64,000 nucleotides of DNA, from contig RCSZ01000013.1 of the NCBI GenBank assembly GCA_014898425.1, positions 310,001 through 374,000 of the forward strand, read 5' to 3'. Positions 24,735-36,184 of the stretch are shown in pieces; within the stretch, counting starts at the first letter, position 1; the number at the start of each line of letters is the position of its first letter. The stretch comes from Botryotinia globosa (lineage: Eukaryota; Ascomycota; Leotiomycetes; Helotiales; Sclerotiniaceae). The notes under the pieces were generated by a model. That model was given only the letters and a program-made list of their open reading frames with translations, ran no database searches and was not told the origin of the DNA. A program made the translations under genes and the position numbers.

Positions 24735-25241
24735 TGAGAAGTGTCCTATCAGTACCTACACCTACTGGTACACCAACTGTTGGATTTTCCCTTTTCTCGA
24801 ATATCTACTCAGGTCTCGAACATTCGAACCTATTAAATCTTGAAATCGTTATTTCGAAAGTCTATTTCAATGCTCATAATTGCAATAAGTAGGTACTTGC
24901 ACGAAGTCAAACATGTACAGGAGAATAGAGAGATGATGCGCAGCACAGCAAAAAGATAGAAGCCATAGACTGTTCAAGAAAAGTGTACAACTCAATAAAT
25001 TATCATATGAGTGGAGTATAATACAATTGTGTTTCTGCCTTTCGGGATATACCTATAACAAGCCGGTATTAGACCCTCGCTAGTAATTAACCCTCCTATC
25101 TCTCCGCTGCGTGGTAAATGGGGCCCGTGAAGAGCCCCATAATATATCCACGTACTCTATAAACGCCTCGAGAATAAACAAGAAACCGAAGGCTAATATC
25201 CATACATTTCCTTCTAATTCGTTTGCTAACCCTCTCTTGAT

Positions 25242-27701
25242 CTACTTCGCTCTGTTATTTGTCTTTTCCAAAACAGCTTCTGTCTTAGTTTTGTATTCCT
25301 TTCGCTCCTTTGTTCCTTCCTCGATAGCTTCCCCCTCGATACCATCGGACTCACTCAAACGCGATAAGTCGTCCGAGATTTCCTCGGACTCTGTGAAGTG
25401 ACCTTCTAATTCAACGGGTCTGTGATCAGCTGCATCACCTCCACTCATCTGCCATTCCATCAATTTCGAAAAGGCCGAGTTGGGGTTGTTAGATAAAGTA
25501 TTGTAGGTTCCAGTTTCAGCAACCTTTCCATCGTTGCCCAAAACAATAATGTGGTCGGAACGCTTAATAGTTGAAAGACGATGAGCAATTGAAATTGTTG
25601 TATTATGTCCTCTGAGTAACGCCGCAAGAGCAGAGTTAACCAGAGTTTCGGATTCGGCATCTAAAGCCGATGTTGCTTCGTCTAGTATAAGGATATCAGG
25701 ATTCTTGAGCAAAGCTCTAGCAATTGCAATTCGCTGTTTTTGTCCTCCGGACAATTGGGCACCACGTGCTCCAACCTGTGTATCCAGACCTTCAGGGAAG
25801 TCGCCAATGAATTGACAGTTTGCTTTTCGTGCAGCTGCAATAATCTCAGATCTTGAGGCATGGGGTTTTCCATAGGCAATGTTTTCGGCAACCGAGCCAG
25901 ACATAAGAACAGGCTCTTGGCCAACCATTCCAATACGACGGCGGAGAGACTTTCCATTCATTTTGGTTATGTCTTGGCCATTAATTGTAATCGTTCCCTG
26001 TGTAGGGTTATAAAATCGCAATAAGAGTGAACCGATAGTAGATTTTCCTCCGCCACTAGGTCCGACAATTGCCACGTTAGTACCTGAAGGGATTTCAAAG
26101 TCGAGACCGTCGAAAATAGTGACTGCTGGTCGAGTTGGGTAGGCGAAAGAGACGTTGTTGAATTTGATGACGCCTTGAGCAGACTTAACCTTGGTACCAA
26201 CAGTTGCAGGAATCGTAGGCTTTCGATCTTGAAGCTCGAAAAGACGACTGGCAGCACCAACTCCCTTCATGAGTTCCGAATAAAAGCTGGAGACACCAAA
26301 CAGACTTGACCCAGCATAAGCTGTATACATTAAAAATGATGTTAATTCACCGATACTTATCACACCGTTCTTAACCATAGAACCACCAGTGTATAGTAAT
26401 GCCAAGATAGTCATGTTACCGAAGAATCCGCTTGAACTGAAGAATGTTGCACTGATCAACGCTTCTCGCTTTCCTAATGCGAATATCTTCTTGATTTGTT
26501 GATTATATCTGCCAACCTCTTGTGTCTCACCAGCGAAAGCTTGACTCGTGCGAACATTTCCGAGTCTCTCTTCGGCGATTTTGGTCAGGGTTCCCAGATT
26601 CCTTTGAATTTTTCGACTAAGATTCCTGATCGCTCGACCATAAAAGAATGCACCGATTGCAACGGGTGGGAACATGAGACACAGGATGCTTGTAAGCTTT
26701 AAGCTCACCCATGCCATAGCTGTGAATCCGGCACCTCCGCTGACAATGGCTCGTAAACCGTCTGAGAGATTCTGAGTAATACTCTTTCCAACAATAACCG
26801 TATCTGAGCTCAATCGAGAAATGAGATCTCCAACTCGATTGGCATCAAAGAATTCCGCGTTTTGTACATAAGTTCTCCTGTATAATTGTGATCGAAGTCT
26901 GGCTACAATTCGCTCTCCAACTATTCTCAATATGATAATACGTCCATAGTTAGCAGCAGCGCCCATAGTCAGAACGCAGGCGAGAGCAATGAAGAATTGA
27001 GAAATATCTAGCCCAAAAAGTTTTTCGCCTTCCGAAGGATCTTTAGTAGCCAAGTCGAGAATTTTTCCAATGGAGAACGGTATTGACATGGTGATTGATG
27101 AGGATATCAGCAGGAATACAAAAGCCAGACCGAGCCATTTCGCCTCCGGTCGAGCAATTTTGAGTAACCTCCATATTTCACCAAAAGCGGCTGTATTTCC
27201 TTGTTTCTTCCCACTACTTTGTAACCTTGCGCTCAAATTGACTTGCGTCGCTTTAGAGGCTTTCTCACTTCGTGCAAAATCTCCTTGTTCATCAATATTG
27301 TCTTCCTCCTCTTCCTCGCGCCTTTGTCGTTCTCGTGTAATATGATCTTGTCTATCTGAGCCCTTTGGGGAATCTTGCAAAGGCGATGCACTGTTGAAAG
27401 GTCGTAATTGAGATACTGCCGACCGCCATGGAGATGATAACCCAATTCTTGTTTGTTGGAGAAGACGACTTGTAGATAGTTGTGGGGTTGGCTTAGACGC
27501 GGGGCTCAATGGCGATGGCGAATGTTTGAAGCCGGATGAAAATCGTTTTGCGACCAGAGAAGGTCCGGAGGGAGTCCATCTTGAAGCTGCGGGAGCTGGA
27601 ATGGGTTTCGAGACTTGCTTGAAAGCTATATCGCAGATCGAGGCCCCTCCCCAACCATTTCCTACTGTCAAGGTGCGCCGCATTGTTAAGTTTTGATGCA
27701 C
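25242..27701 (-). CDS. Mitochondrial ABC half-transporter, Mdl1/Mdl2 (ABCB8/ABCB10) type
   Basis: Intronless, 819 aa (or 813 if the second ATG is used). The order is: an N-terminal 160-residue Ser/Arg/Pro-rich extension suited to mitochondrial import; a six-helix transmembrane domain (about 185-480) with the conserved segment FFDANRVGDLISRLSSD; and one nucleotide-binding domain with Walker A GPSGGGKST (547-555), signature LSGGQ (650-654), Walker B ILILDE and the H-loop histidine (about 707). One TMD plus one NBD means it works as a dimer. Yeast Mdl1 exports peptides from the mitochondrial matrix; fungal relatives sit in the inner membrane. An acidic charged tail of about 70 residues follows the NBD. 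It is divergent from cdc37 with a 520-bp gap. Assignment to Mdl1 rather than Mdl2 is not resolved. Confidence 0.93.
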   Translation of the reverse strand: MHQNLTMRRTLTVGNGWGGASICDIAFKQVSKPIPAPAASRWTPSGPSLVAKRFSSGFKHSPSPLSPASKPTPQLSTSRLLQQTRIGLSSPWRSAVSQLRPFNSASPLQDSPKGSDRQDHITRERQRREEEEEDNIDEQGDFARSEKASKATQVNLSARLQSSGKKQGNTAAFGEIWRLLKIARPEAKWLGLAFVFLLISSSITMSIPFSIGKILDLATKDPSEGEKLFGLDISQFFIALACVLTMGAAANYGRIIILRIVGERIVARLRSQLYRRTYVQNAEFFDANRVGDLISRLSSDTVIVGKSITQNLSDGLRAIVSGGAGFTAMAWVSLKLTSILCLMFPPVAIGAFFYGRAIRNLSRKIQRNLGTLTKIAEERLGNVRTSQAFAGETQEVGRYNQQIKKIFALGKREALISATFFSSSGFFGNMTILALLYTGGSMVKNGVISIGELTSFLMYTAYAGSSLFGVSSFYSELMKGVGAASRLFELQDRKPTIPATVGTKVKSAQGVIKFNNVSFAYPTRPAVTIFDGLDFEIPSGTNVAIVGPSGGGKSTIGSLLLRFYNPTQGTITINGQDITKMNGKSLRRRIGMVGQEPVLMSGSVAENIAYGKPHASRSEIIAAARKANCQFIGDFPEGLDTQVGARGAQLSGGQKQRIAIARALLKNPDILILDEATSALDAESETLVNSALAALLRGHNTTISIAHRLSTIKRSDHIIVLGNDGKVAETGTYNTLSNNPNSAFSKLMEWQMSGGDAADHRPVELEGHFTESEEISDDLSRLSESDGIEGEAIEEGTKERKEYKTKTEAVLEKTNNRAK

Positions 27702-27937
27702 GGATTATGTACTACATCCGCTGAATTCACCGATGAAGCTGTGAAAGATATAATCGCCGAACTGTCATTATTGCGTGGGAGTATAGGGAGTATGAATGAT
27801 TCAAACGAGTTGAAATAATCGAAGGTTGAAGGTTTTCCTTCTAAAAAACGGGTAACATTATTTCCTAAGAGCATACCTATTTAGATTTGTTACTACCTCC
27901 ACTAGTAGATTTATTAGTTTCCGTCATCGCTTCCTTC

Positions 27938-27963
27938 CAATCACCTTATTTCTTCAACCAATC
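27938..27963 (+). promoter_or_regulatory. Two CCAAT boxes in divergent ABC transporter/cdc37 promoter
   Basis: CCAATCAC occurs at 27938 and again at 27959, 21 bp apart and in the same orientation, within the 520-bp region between divergent starts. CCAAT boxes bind the Hap2/3/5 (AnCF) complex in fungi. This is motif evidence only. Confidence 0.4.
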
Positions 27964-28221
27964 ACAACACTTATTCACGGCTTATGAAAGCTAAACGTGG
28001 GGCCACCACCACCAGGCTAGATTTTGACGCTGTTGGCTTGAGCTCGGCTGTATGGTGGAATGTTTGGGCGCAAAGGATAATAATTGTTGTAGAACATTCG
28101 ATTCAAAGAGTTATAAAGATACAGAGGAATTCTGAAAGCAGCTTCAAGAATATACAACAACACAACTTCAAGGATATTTAAACAAAGTACAATCACGCAT
28201 ACTTTCTGAATTATCGCCATT

Positions 28222-29866
28222 ATGCCGATAAATTATAGCAAATGGGTAAGGTCATTCCATATACGATATTGGAACACATACCCCTCATCGTCGTCCATCC
28301 CCCACTCCGAAAGGCTGAAGGTTCAAGGCTGACAGAATATCAGGATGCACTCGAGTTGAGTGACGACTCGGATGTGGAAGTTCACCCTAATGTTGATAAG
28401 CGCTCTTTCATTCGAGCAAAACAAAATCAAATTCATCAGCAGAGATATGAGAGAAAGAACAAAATAGATACCTACAAGTATGAGCGGATCGTCAACGATG
28501 GACTTCTCAAGAGAATTAATGCTCTTCTCGTTGCTTTGAAATCTTACAGTCCTCAAACTGATAAACGTCCGGATGATCTTGCATTTCAAGCATTGATGGA
28601 ATCAACTGGCGAAGATGACTCCCCACCTCCACCTCCAGAAGGGGTGCATACTCATGTCAAGGAGGCACCACCAACATACTCTAAGATGATGGCCGCGCTT
28701 ATTGATCAAGTCAAAACAAAGGTCGATGAGGACAAGCCAGAAAACCGATTCGAGGCGTATCTCGCCGAAATCAAAGTACATCAAGAAAGGGTCGAGGACC
28801 TTCAAAAACAGCTTGCGGTCGAACTGGAGACTTTAGAGAAAGAGGAGGGCAAGAAGATCACTAGTGAGAGCATACATACTGGATTTGACAGCTCCTTTGT
28901 AGCAAAGGCAGACCCAAAACCAACGGCCACAGAATCGAAGAAGCCTAAAGAGAAGGTCCAAGCTGTGGAAGTCCTGAATCCTCATGCCCTCGCCAATAAG
29001 GGTGGCTCAAAGCCCGGCGAACAATCCTCGGGGGCCGATGCAGACGTTGATGAGGATGAAGATGAAGAAGATGATGATGTAGAAGCTAGCGAGCTTGGAA
29101 AGAAATTTGCAGAAATCAAGATGGGTGACTATCGTACATGTCTTCAGTATATCTCCTCAAATCCGTCAGTGCTTGCAGAAAGAGAGACCGACGGCTTACT
29201 TGTCTTGGCATTTAACTCTGCAATCGCAAACAAGGATGACTACGCTAGGCAATGTGTTCACCAAGCTTTATTACTTCAATACTGCAGGGCCCTAGGAAAG
29301 GATGGTGTTGGTTTGTTCTTTAAGCGTATCACTACTAAGGGTCACCAAGCCCAAAAGGTCTTCTTTGATGATGTCAACTCAACATTTGACAGAGTCCGTA
29401 CTAGAGCTAGGGAAATCCAGAAGCAGAGAGCAGCTGAAGAGGGCACCGAAGGCGGAGTTGAGCAAATCCAACTTCATGCTGTTGATCCTGGTACCACTAT
29501 CAACATTACTGTTCCACCTGCAACGAGCGAGGATCCAGAGGTGATTAAATCGAGAGAACTATTCGATGCATTCCCACCTGGACTGCAACGAGCTTTGGAA
29601 AGTGGTAGCTTGGATGAAGTCAATAAGGTATTAGGCAAAATGAGCGTCGAACAAGCAGAAGAAGTTGTAGGCCAGCTCAGCGAGGTAAGTTCATATCGTA
29701 GTATCTATGTTCATATGACATGCTAATACACATCTAGGGCGGTATGTTGCAACTTGAGGAACAAATTATTGATGCCACGACCGAGGAAGGACAGGCTGCA
29801 TTGAAGGAATTTGAGGAACAGGAAAGACAAAGAGCGTTGGATGAGAATTACGGTGATCCGGAATAA
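28222..29866 (+). CDS. cdc37: Hsp90 co-chaperone Cdc37
   Basis: Delivers protein kinase clients to Hsp90 in the cytosol. Exons 28222-28245 (only 8 codons), 28344-29684 and 29738-29866; introns 98 and 53 bp, 497 aa. The start at 28222 is chosen because MPINYSKW spliced to DALELSDDSD restores the invariant N-terminus of the family; the in-frame ATG at 28242 reads intron. Ser14 sits in the SDDSD context of the CK2 site known to be needed for kinase binding. The N-terminal kinase-binding domain includes HPNVDKRSFIRAKQ; a charged linker rich in Asp/Glu lies near residues 268-285, followed by the Hsp90-binding middle domain and the short C-terminal domain. The last exon encodes GGMLQLEEQIIDATTEEGQA and ends in DENYGDPE. 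Confidence 0.96.
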
Positions 29867-30208
29867 GTGTCTGCGGATCAGGGGAAGGGGTAGATGGTGA
29901 AGGAATTAACGAAATGATGTGAAAAAGGAACACGCCGTGCGATTTAAAAGAATAGCTTGAAACCAGCAATGGGTATTATGACTTTCTCAATAAGTAAATA
30001 GTAATCACATCCCAAAGTCCAGCATTTAGGAGCAATGTTAGGTATTATAAACAAATCTTTAATAGGTATGCGTGTCTGTGCCATTCATTTTTAACGCCCC
30101 CTTTGCCCAGAAGATCCGATTAGGCAATTCTTGAACGAAATAAACAACCATCTTGTACGATCTTACAAGTCCATAGAGAGATCACCCAATCCACCCAACC
30201 AACACCCT
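29867..30208. other. Convergent 3' region between cdc37 and clathrin light chain
   Basis: A 342-bp stretch between two stop codons, holding both 3' UTRs. Nothing else is seen. Confidence 0.6.
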
Positions 30209-31032
30209 CTAATATCCAGTAGCACCAGGCGCCTTCTCATCCTTCTTTAAGCTCATCAACAGTTCTCTGAACTTCTCCTTTCCAGTACCATTTGCACCGC
30301 CTCTAGCACCCTTTCCACTCAAATCAACCAATTTCGCAATACGCTCCCAGCTAGTTCCACCGGCAGATGTATCTTCTCGGCTTGCTAAAAACTCCTCAGC
30401 TTCACGACGAGTCTGCGCAATTGTCTTCTCTTTTTTGGTGTTGTAGTTCTCGTAGAAATCATCAATGTTTTGTTGGGCAGTCTTGATAGTTTCTTGCTTC
30501 TTTTCTTCGGATCTCTCCTCACGCGCCTGAAGTTGGAGATCTCGACGTTCGCGCCATTGCTTGATGACCTCTGGCTCTTCTTCGTCGGAAACTTGGGGCT
30601 GGTAGTTGGTGTATGTGCTGGTGATTTGTCCGCTTGGTGAAACATTCTAATTTTGTGATTATTAGCTTCCCTTGAAAACGAAAGTAGTCATGGAGATGAT
30701 ATACCTCATTGCGAGTATCAATGGCAGGGAAAGAACTCTCAAATTCATGAACATCCTCTCCTCCACCTCCACCCAATAAATCATCGTCACCATCCTCTAC
30801 AAATGCGGCATTGTCATTGCCAGTAGCAAATTGATCCGCATCGTCACCCAAAAGGGCCTTCTCACGACTTAGGAAGTCATCGGCACCTCCTTCGAAAGTA
30901 GAGTCGCCTTGAGTTGTTTGCGCTGTAAATCGTGTTGTTAATAAAGCGTACACACTACTTCTCATTTAATTTTGCAAAAGTCAACTTACCACCAGAGTCA
31001 AAGTCCTCAAGAGAAGGGAATCTATCAGCCAT
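30209..31032 (-). CDS. CLC1: Clathrin light chain
   Basis: Regulatory subunit of the clathrin triskelion in vesicle coats at the plasma membrane, Golgi and endosomes. Exons 31032-30990, 30922-30705 and 30646-30209; introns 67 and 58 bp; 232 aa. It begins MADRFPSLEDFDSG, then an acidic region with DDFLSREKALLGDDADQF and FESSFPAIDTRNE, matching the FESSFP-type segment of fungal light chains. The long last exon encodes the charged coiled-coil heavy-chain-binding region (starting EVIKQWRERRDLQLQAREE) and the C-terminal segment with WERIAKLVDLSGKG. Length fits fungal light chains. The last exon lacks an early ATG, so it is easily missed in ORF scans. It is divergent from the Rtt103-like gene. Confidence 0.93.
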
Positions 31033-31502
31033 TTTGAAATCTAAAGGATTGGTTATGTGTAACTCTTGATTCGAAATCGCAAGCTGTCTGTTCCTAATAA
31101 TACGATGATACCAAATGCCAATTACACATGCGCCTAAAGCCGGGGTGCTAGCACGGAAGTTACCGACACTAAGGATTATTTGGAGAGCTTGAGAACGAAC
31201 TCCCAGATGCAAACAACATAAAAACTCACAATTTTTAACTCGGTTTTCCCTTTTCACATCAAATTGAGTAGACATAAAAGATCATCAATATCTGGAGATT
31301 ATCTCTGGAAAGTTTCATCTCTTTATCAATTGTTTTTCGCCATTTAATAAGTGAAATCTGGATTGCTGGTGTATAACAGAGCCATTCTTTTACCTTGTAA
31401 TTTCAATTGAGCAAGCAGACGCCGACAAGCAAACACTTGAATACAAACAAAACCTTCATTGAATACTCGCCATTTCTTCCCATCAAGTCCCAAGTAAGAA
31501 AT
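31033..31502. promoter_or_regulatory. Divergent promoter region, clathrin light chain / Rtt103-like
   Basis: A 470-bp gap between opposite start codons that must hold both promoters and 5' UTRs. A 105-aa minus-strand ORF overlapping it (31344-31661) is not supported. No clear motif was identified. Confidence 0.4.
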
Positions 31503-33005
31503 ATGGCCTACAACGATGATGCCGTTCTGGCAAAACTTTCTGCTTTGAACGAGACACAGGAGAGTATTGTAAGTACCGTTTTTTATCCCAGGTAATGAAT
31601 GAATGAATGGCCGAACTAATCTAATTCTTAGGTCACTGTTGCGCAATGGATTATGTTTCATAGGTAGGCAGATACGATTGACCTCGTCGACTTTCCAACG
31701 TGCTTATCCTTTGTCTAGGAGATATGCCGACCGTACTGGGCAACTTTGGCTTCAAAAATTGAAGGATTCCGGAAGTAATAAGAGATTGAATCTGGTGTAC
31801 CTCGCAAACGGCAAGTTATTTTCATTTTAACGCGAATTCATTTTTATCACCCAAAATGTGCAAACATATGGTCCATTTATCTAGGTCATGTCTAATGGTT
31901 ATGTCTTTCACAGAAGTCGCACAACAATCCAAAGCTCGGCGCAAGGATGATTTTCTCATTGCATTTTCTCCCGTCATCGCAGAGGCTACAGCTACAGCTT
32001 ATAAGGGAGCTACAAGCGATGTCCAAAATAAGCTGAAGAGAGTCGTGGAAGTTTGGAGACAGAGACAGATCTTCGAAATTCCGATACAAGAGGCCGTCGA
32101 GGCGCGAATCGAGGGTAGGTCAGTCTGCGGATTTGAAATAGCTTATACTGATGATCGCAGAACTAGAGAAATCAAGATCTTCAAACAAGAAAGGATTGGG
32201 CGGATCCCTTTTCTCCAACAATTCATCGTCGGCGCCAAGCGAACTTCAACCTCTTGTAGGGCCCCAGCAAACAATATCAAAACTGGTGCTTTCTACAAAG
32301 ACTTCTACGAATTCTGCGAACAATGATTACGAAAAGCTTACAGATCCAAATACGCCAACTCCGTCTCCGCCAGTCCATGCTGCTCGACTCAATGGCCTCC
32401 TCAAGACTTTGGCAAACGCCGAAGGAGCTGTGGCTGAAGTTATTAAATCGCGTAACTTGCTGATCGAAGGACTGGAGAAACTGCTAGAGACAAACCGTAA
32501 TGCCCTAGCAGAAGAAGAGGCTCAGCTCAATCTGCTCTCCTCGCGACGTAATGAAATCGACACTAAAAAGAGGGATGTGGAAGACAGTATTATGCGGGGC
32601 CTCGCAAACAGCAGCGAGAGTACACCCGCGGATGGCAGTCCAGGAAACCAAATGGGTACTCCTAAATCTGAACCTGATCGTCCGGAAGTTGAACCTCTAT
32701 CGCCTCCATTGCGCTCCATGAAGGAAGAAACCACTCAACAAGAGTCACTTCCGGACTTTGACCTCAACTCCTCGGCGGCTGCTACTAATGGTTCGATTTA
32801 TGCATCCCAATCTATGGCCATGTCACCAACTTCCGGTTTGGATTTGCTAAGTAGTGTTTCTACTAGTTATGGACGCAGCAACTCGATGAGTAGCATTAAG
32901 AAGAGGAAGTTGAATGATGATTTTCCGGACATGGGAGGGGATGCTATGGAGGGGTTAGATGCGGATGTTGCGGAAATGTTGAGACAGGATAGTGCGGGTG
33001 CTTGA
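31503..33005 (+). CDS. RTT103: RNA polymerase II CTD-interacting (CID) protein, Rtt103-like
   Basis: Binds the phosphorylated C-terminal domain of RNA polymerase II; yeast Rtt103 works with the Rat1 exonuclease in transcription termination. Exons 31503-31568, 31632-31663, 31719-31810, 31914-32114 and 32161-33005 give 411 aa. Introns 1, 2 and 4 are GT-AG; intron 3 (31811-31913) starts GCAAGT, a GC-AG intron, the only junction that keeps the family sequence LNLVYLANEVAQQSKARRK. The CID covers about residues 1-135 (VAQWIMFHRRYADRTGQLW, then AFSPVIAEATATAYKG, then VWRQRQIFEIPI). A coiled coil lies near 210-280, then a Ser/Pro-rich disordered tail with a KKRKL nuclear-localisation-like motif. Yeast Rtt103 is similar in length. 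The short exon 2 (32 nt) is notable. Confidence 0.93.
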
Positions 33006-36000
33006 GACGGTAAGAGAGGATGGGGGCTCAGGGATTGGAAACAAATATCTATTCCAGGGTTGGGGATGTAGGATATGTACTGATTACTGAAGCGGGAGGA
33101 GCTTTTATCGCATCAGAGAACGAAAGACGCAAAATTAAAGATTGTCGAATATACCATGGTTTGCGGCTACGATGGTTAGTAGGGATAATGGGATAATTTG
33201 AATGGAATTAAATCAAATTGTACATGTTTAACAGGTGTGCCAGAAACACGAGGGAGATATTGCATATTTTGATGTGACTTGATATAAATTTGTGAATTTG
33301 GACTATTCGAATCTTTGAGAAGACATGATTTTATATGTCTGCTATGATTGTCCGAACGAGTTTGGGTATCCGAAGTTTTGTTGAAAGATAGTTGATATTG
33401 CTCACTCGATGTTTATTGAGATTGTTGTATAATGCGCTGAGGATGTATCGACCGAGATGTCTATCTAGGTAGTTCTGTTGCTAATCTTGCTAAGTCGTAT
33501 GGATCTCGGCCGTTGGGTTGCTTCAGGGACTGTGGATTTGTGATTATGGATGTTTTGAAAGTTGAATCCTAGAAACACCCCTATAATTCTGAAGGGCTCT
33601 GGAACTTGAAAGAATTGAACAGATGAAGATTTGATCTTATATACCTTTTCAGGGGCCATAAATGAGTTTTAGAGGTAAAGGGGAAGAAGGGGGAGAAATG
33701 GGCGATAAAGCGAAGGCGGATAAAATTGTATGTATGGGCGATGGTATTCTATGAGTATAAGATAAATGTGATGTATGCATGACGGCAAATGGAAACGGGT
33801 ATGGCTTGTGCGTTGTCGGCGTTTTCGTCGAAAAATAGCACTTCCGGTGGACAGACGCGAGGTGTTGAGGATTTTCTTGATATGTAACGAATAAAATTGT
33901 TTCGAATTATGTGCGGGATAGGGAGGGTAGTAGGAGAGCGCAAGTGGACGGCGAGGAAGTGGGAGGCGTTCTTATGAAGTGAGCAAGAAGGGATACTATA
34001 CTGATGGTTTCTCATGGGTGCTCGACGATTAATCGAGATATTCAATCTGTGATTTCTTAATAAGGTGGTATCTCTGTACTATAACCAAAGCAAAGGACGA
34101 ATTTGAGGAGTTAAGTTATCAGCGAGTATAATGCGTAAAAAGGGACTATCGCGTTGAGTGTGTATAGTAGCCCTTGTGCTAAGAATGTGATAATAGTGAA
34201 GTAGAAGATTAATGATCATTACCTTAAATGCTGGATCGAGATTATTTGAAGGAATGACTTGATTGATATCGATGCGCGAACACTAAAAGTGACTAGATGA
34301 AGGGTATGCTGGCTCGTGCATAAAGGAGAGTGAAGAAGGGAAGCGAGTTTAAGAAAATCGAAAGAAATTTGTCTGAATCGAGACATCACAAAATCCGAGA
34401 CGTAAAAGAAGATTCGATCTCAGTTATCCAACTCGACTTTGAGATCATAAGAAGTTCGTTCACAGTGCAGTTCAATCACCAGAGATGAAAATCGATTGAT
34501 AGAGGAAGAATCAGATTTGATTTCATCTTCGTATCAATCTTGAACGGCGTGATTCTCTAAAAGCTTTTCCAGCCCTTCTTCCAACTTCTTTCACAAATCC
34601 CATCTTTCAGCGAAAACACATGGCCACGTGATGGCAGCGATGATCCACGAAGAAATGTACAAGCTCTTCTTGCAATATTGTGTAAGTGGCGTGAGCAGAC
34701 AGAGGAGCGGAATGCAGAACATGGCATGCATGTAACTAAGTGGTTATATCCTTAGCATTAGAGCTTGATAGGGAACTCATCCGGGCATGTACAATCTGAA
34801 TGCAAACAGCCAAATACAACCGAAAGGGCTTGCTGTATAAGCAAAATTGTAACCAATGACTGCTAGAAATAAGGCTTGACCTTCCCCCGGCGTATACCAC
34901 TCCACGTTGTTAAACATTCCACCGGCTTGTCTACGTAGAGTCGACTCATCAGTTCATAGCCAGCGGCAAAATAGGCAAGAATTCGAATGATAATTGGTAT
35001 ATCGGCACGTCGTAGTTCTGGACCCACGCGCCCTAGGAGATCGTGAATGGTAAGGAGCGACTTGTTTTGTTCATTCATGTTCACAAGATAAACGGACTCA
35101 GAGTAGTAAATAGGTTCTTTTCAGGCTAATTTGCAGTTGAAGAAAATGAGGATGAGGAAGATGAGAATGAGGATGATAACTAGAATGACGATAAATAACG
35201 ATCGAAATGTCTATGATATTATTTGTGATGGTAATGGGGCAACAGTCTGAGGAATGAAAGGAAGATTATTAGTACGTTCTGAAAAGAATCTTTACTTAGC
35301 TTAGCTTAGATCTATGTTCTATAGCCAGCGAGAAAACCATAACATCAATATTTTTGCGAATATCATTCACATCGTAAAATGGGGTATTGCTTCTGTCTCG
35401 CTGTAATAGATTATACAATCTAGGGATTCTTGAATCTTCAGGGAGGGGTCTGAAAGTCATGGGGAAGTTCCTTTTGTATTTGTATTCCAAAGAACAAGGC
35501 CTTGAGAACAATCTGTGTAATTTACATCAAATTGCTATGTATAGTGCACAATCTAATGCATCTACCTAGCTTCTGGGCTGTTCTTATAGTAGCGGGAACT
35601 AATCATCAGATCATGTGATTCAACGATTGAACCCAGATTGAACCCAGATTGAACTCAAATGTAGCACTGTGTATGAACAGCGGAGACATTGACCGAACGG
35701 CCTTTCATTTACTAGAAAGAGTATAACTGCTCGTCATCATTTACATTCCCACGAGAAGAATTTTTTTGAATGAATCAATAACATGATAAAAGTATTGAAC
35801 CATTTCGACGATGTGATATGAGGTCAGGCATGCTCAGAAACATGTGTAGCCAATCTTAAACTTGAATATCTCTCACACTTGTGATGTAGGACTAAGAATT
35901 GTTGTGAAGAAACGTAATTTTCTCACAATGTGAGATAATTAGACGAAACTTCACGAAAATCTTGAAATGTAAAATGAGTCCATGGATAATGATTGATCTG

Positions 36001-36184
36001 ACGTGGAACTGAGAAGGTACATATAATATATCATTGAGGCCAGTAAGGTGTTGCATTTCCATGGGGGTTTGTTGCCAAGTATTCGAGGTATAATGAAATT
36101 GATCTATCCTTTGACTTCAATGTACACCGCCGCGCTCCTCGAGATCTCAAGCATCCACATACTCTATCGTTTCACTTGCAACCT
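33006..36184. other. Intergenic stretch, no confidently supported gene
   Basis: A 3.2-kb stretch. The only candidate is the short minus ORF listed at 34863-35078, and another at 35296-35511 that is followed by a good-looking intron (GTAAAG, branch TACTAAT, acceptor CCTCAG at about 35251) yet stops before the donor. I see no domain in any. Confidence 0.45.
34863..35078 (-). CDS. Possible small hypothetical protein
   Basis: ORF of 71 codons starting MNEQNKSLLTIHDLLGRVG and ending KVKPYF. It has an even codon mix and a central hydrophobic stretch (IPIIIRILAYFAAGYEL) that could be a helix. An in-frame ATG two codons earlier (35084) is also possible. I do not recognise it. A spliced transcript from the 35.3-35.5 kb ORF could lead into it, with an intron ending near 35250, which would make this a downstream exon or ORF. 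Weakly supported; it may be chance. Confidence 0.25.
   Translation of the reverse strand: MNEQNKSLLTIHDLLGRVGPELRRADIPIIIRILAYFAAGYELMSRLYVDKPVECLTTWSGIRRGKVKPYF

Larger units (their letters stand above)
19130..25241. other. Gene-poor stretch, no supported gene
   Basis: A 6.1-kb stretch of near-normal composition. The best ORF is 20826-21227 (minus, 133 codons), basic, without a recognised domain or splice partners; I would not call it a gene. Others are shorter and look random. It also holds a GGAA microsatellite and a 25-bp duplication, listed separately. Confidence 0.5.

Noticed and set aside
28242..28343. In-frame ATG at 28242 as the cdc37 start
   Set aside because: The first 34 codons of that ORF do not resemble Cdc37; splicing an 8-codon exon at 28222 restores the invariant N-terminus.
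31856..32326. 156-codon plus-strand ORF in the Rtt103-like gene
   Set aside because: It reads exon 4 and then through intron 4 into a wrong frame; the spliced model keeps the CID and the downstream coiled coil.
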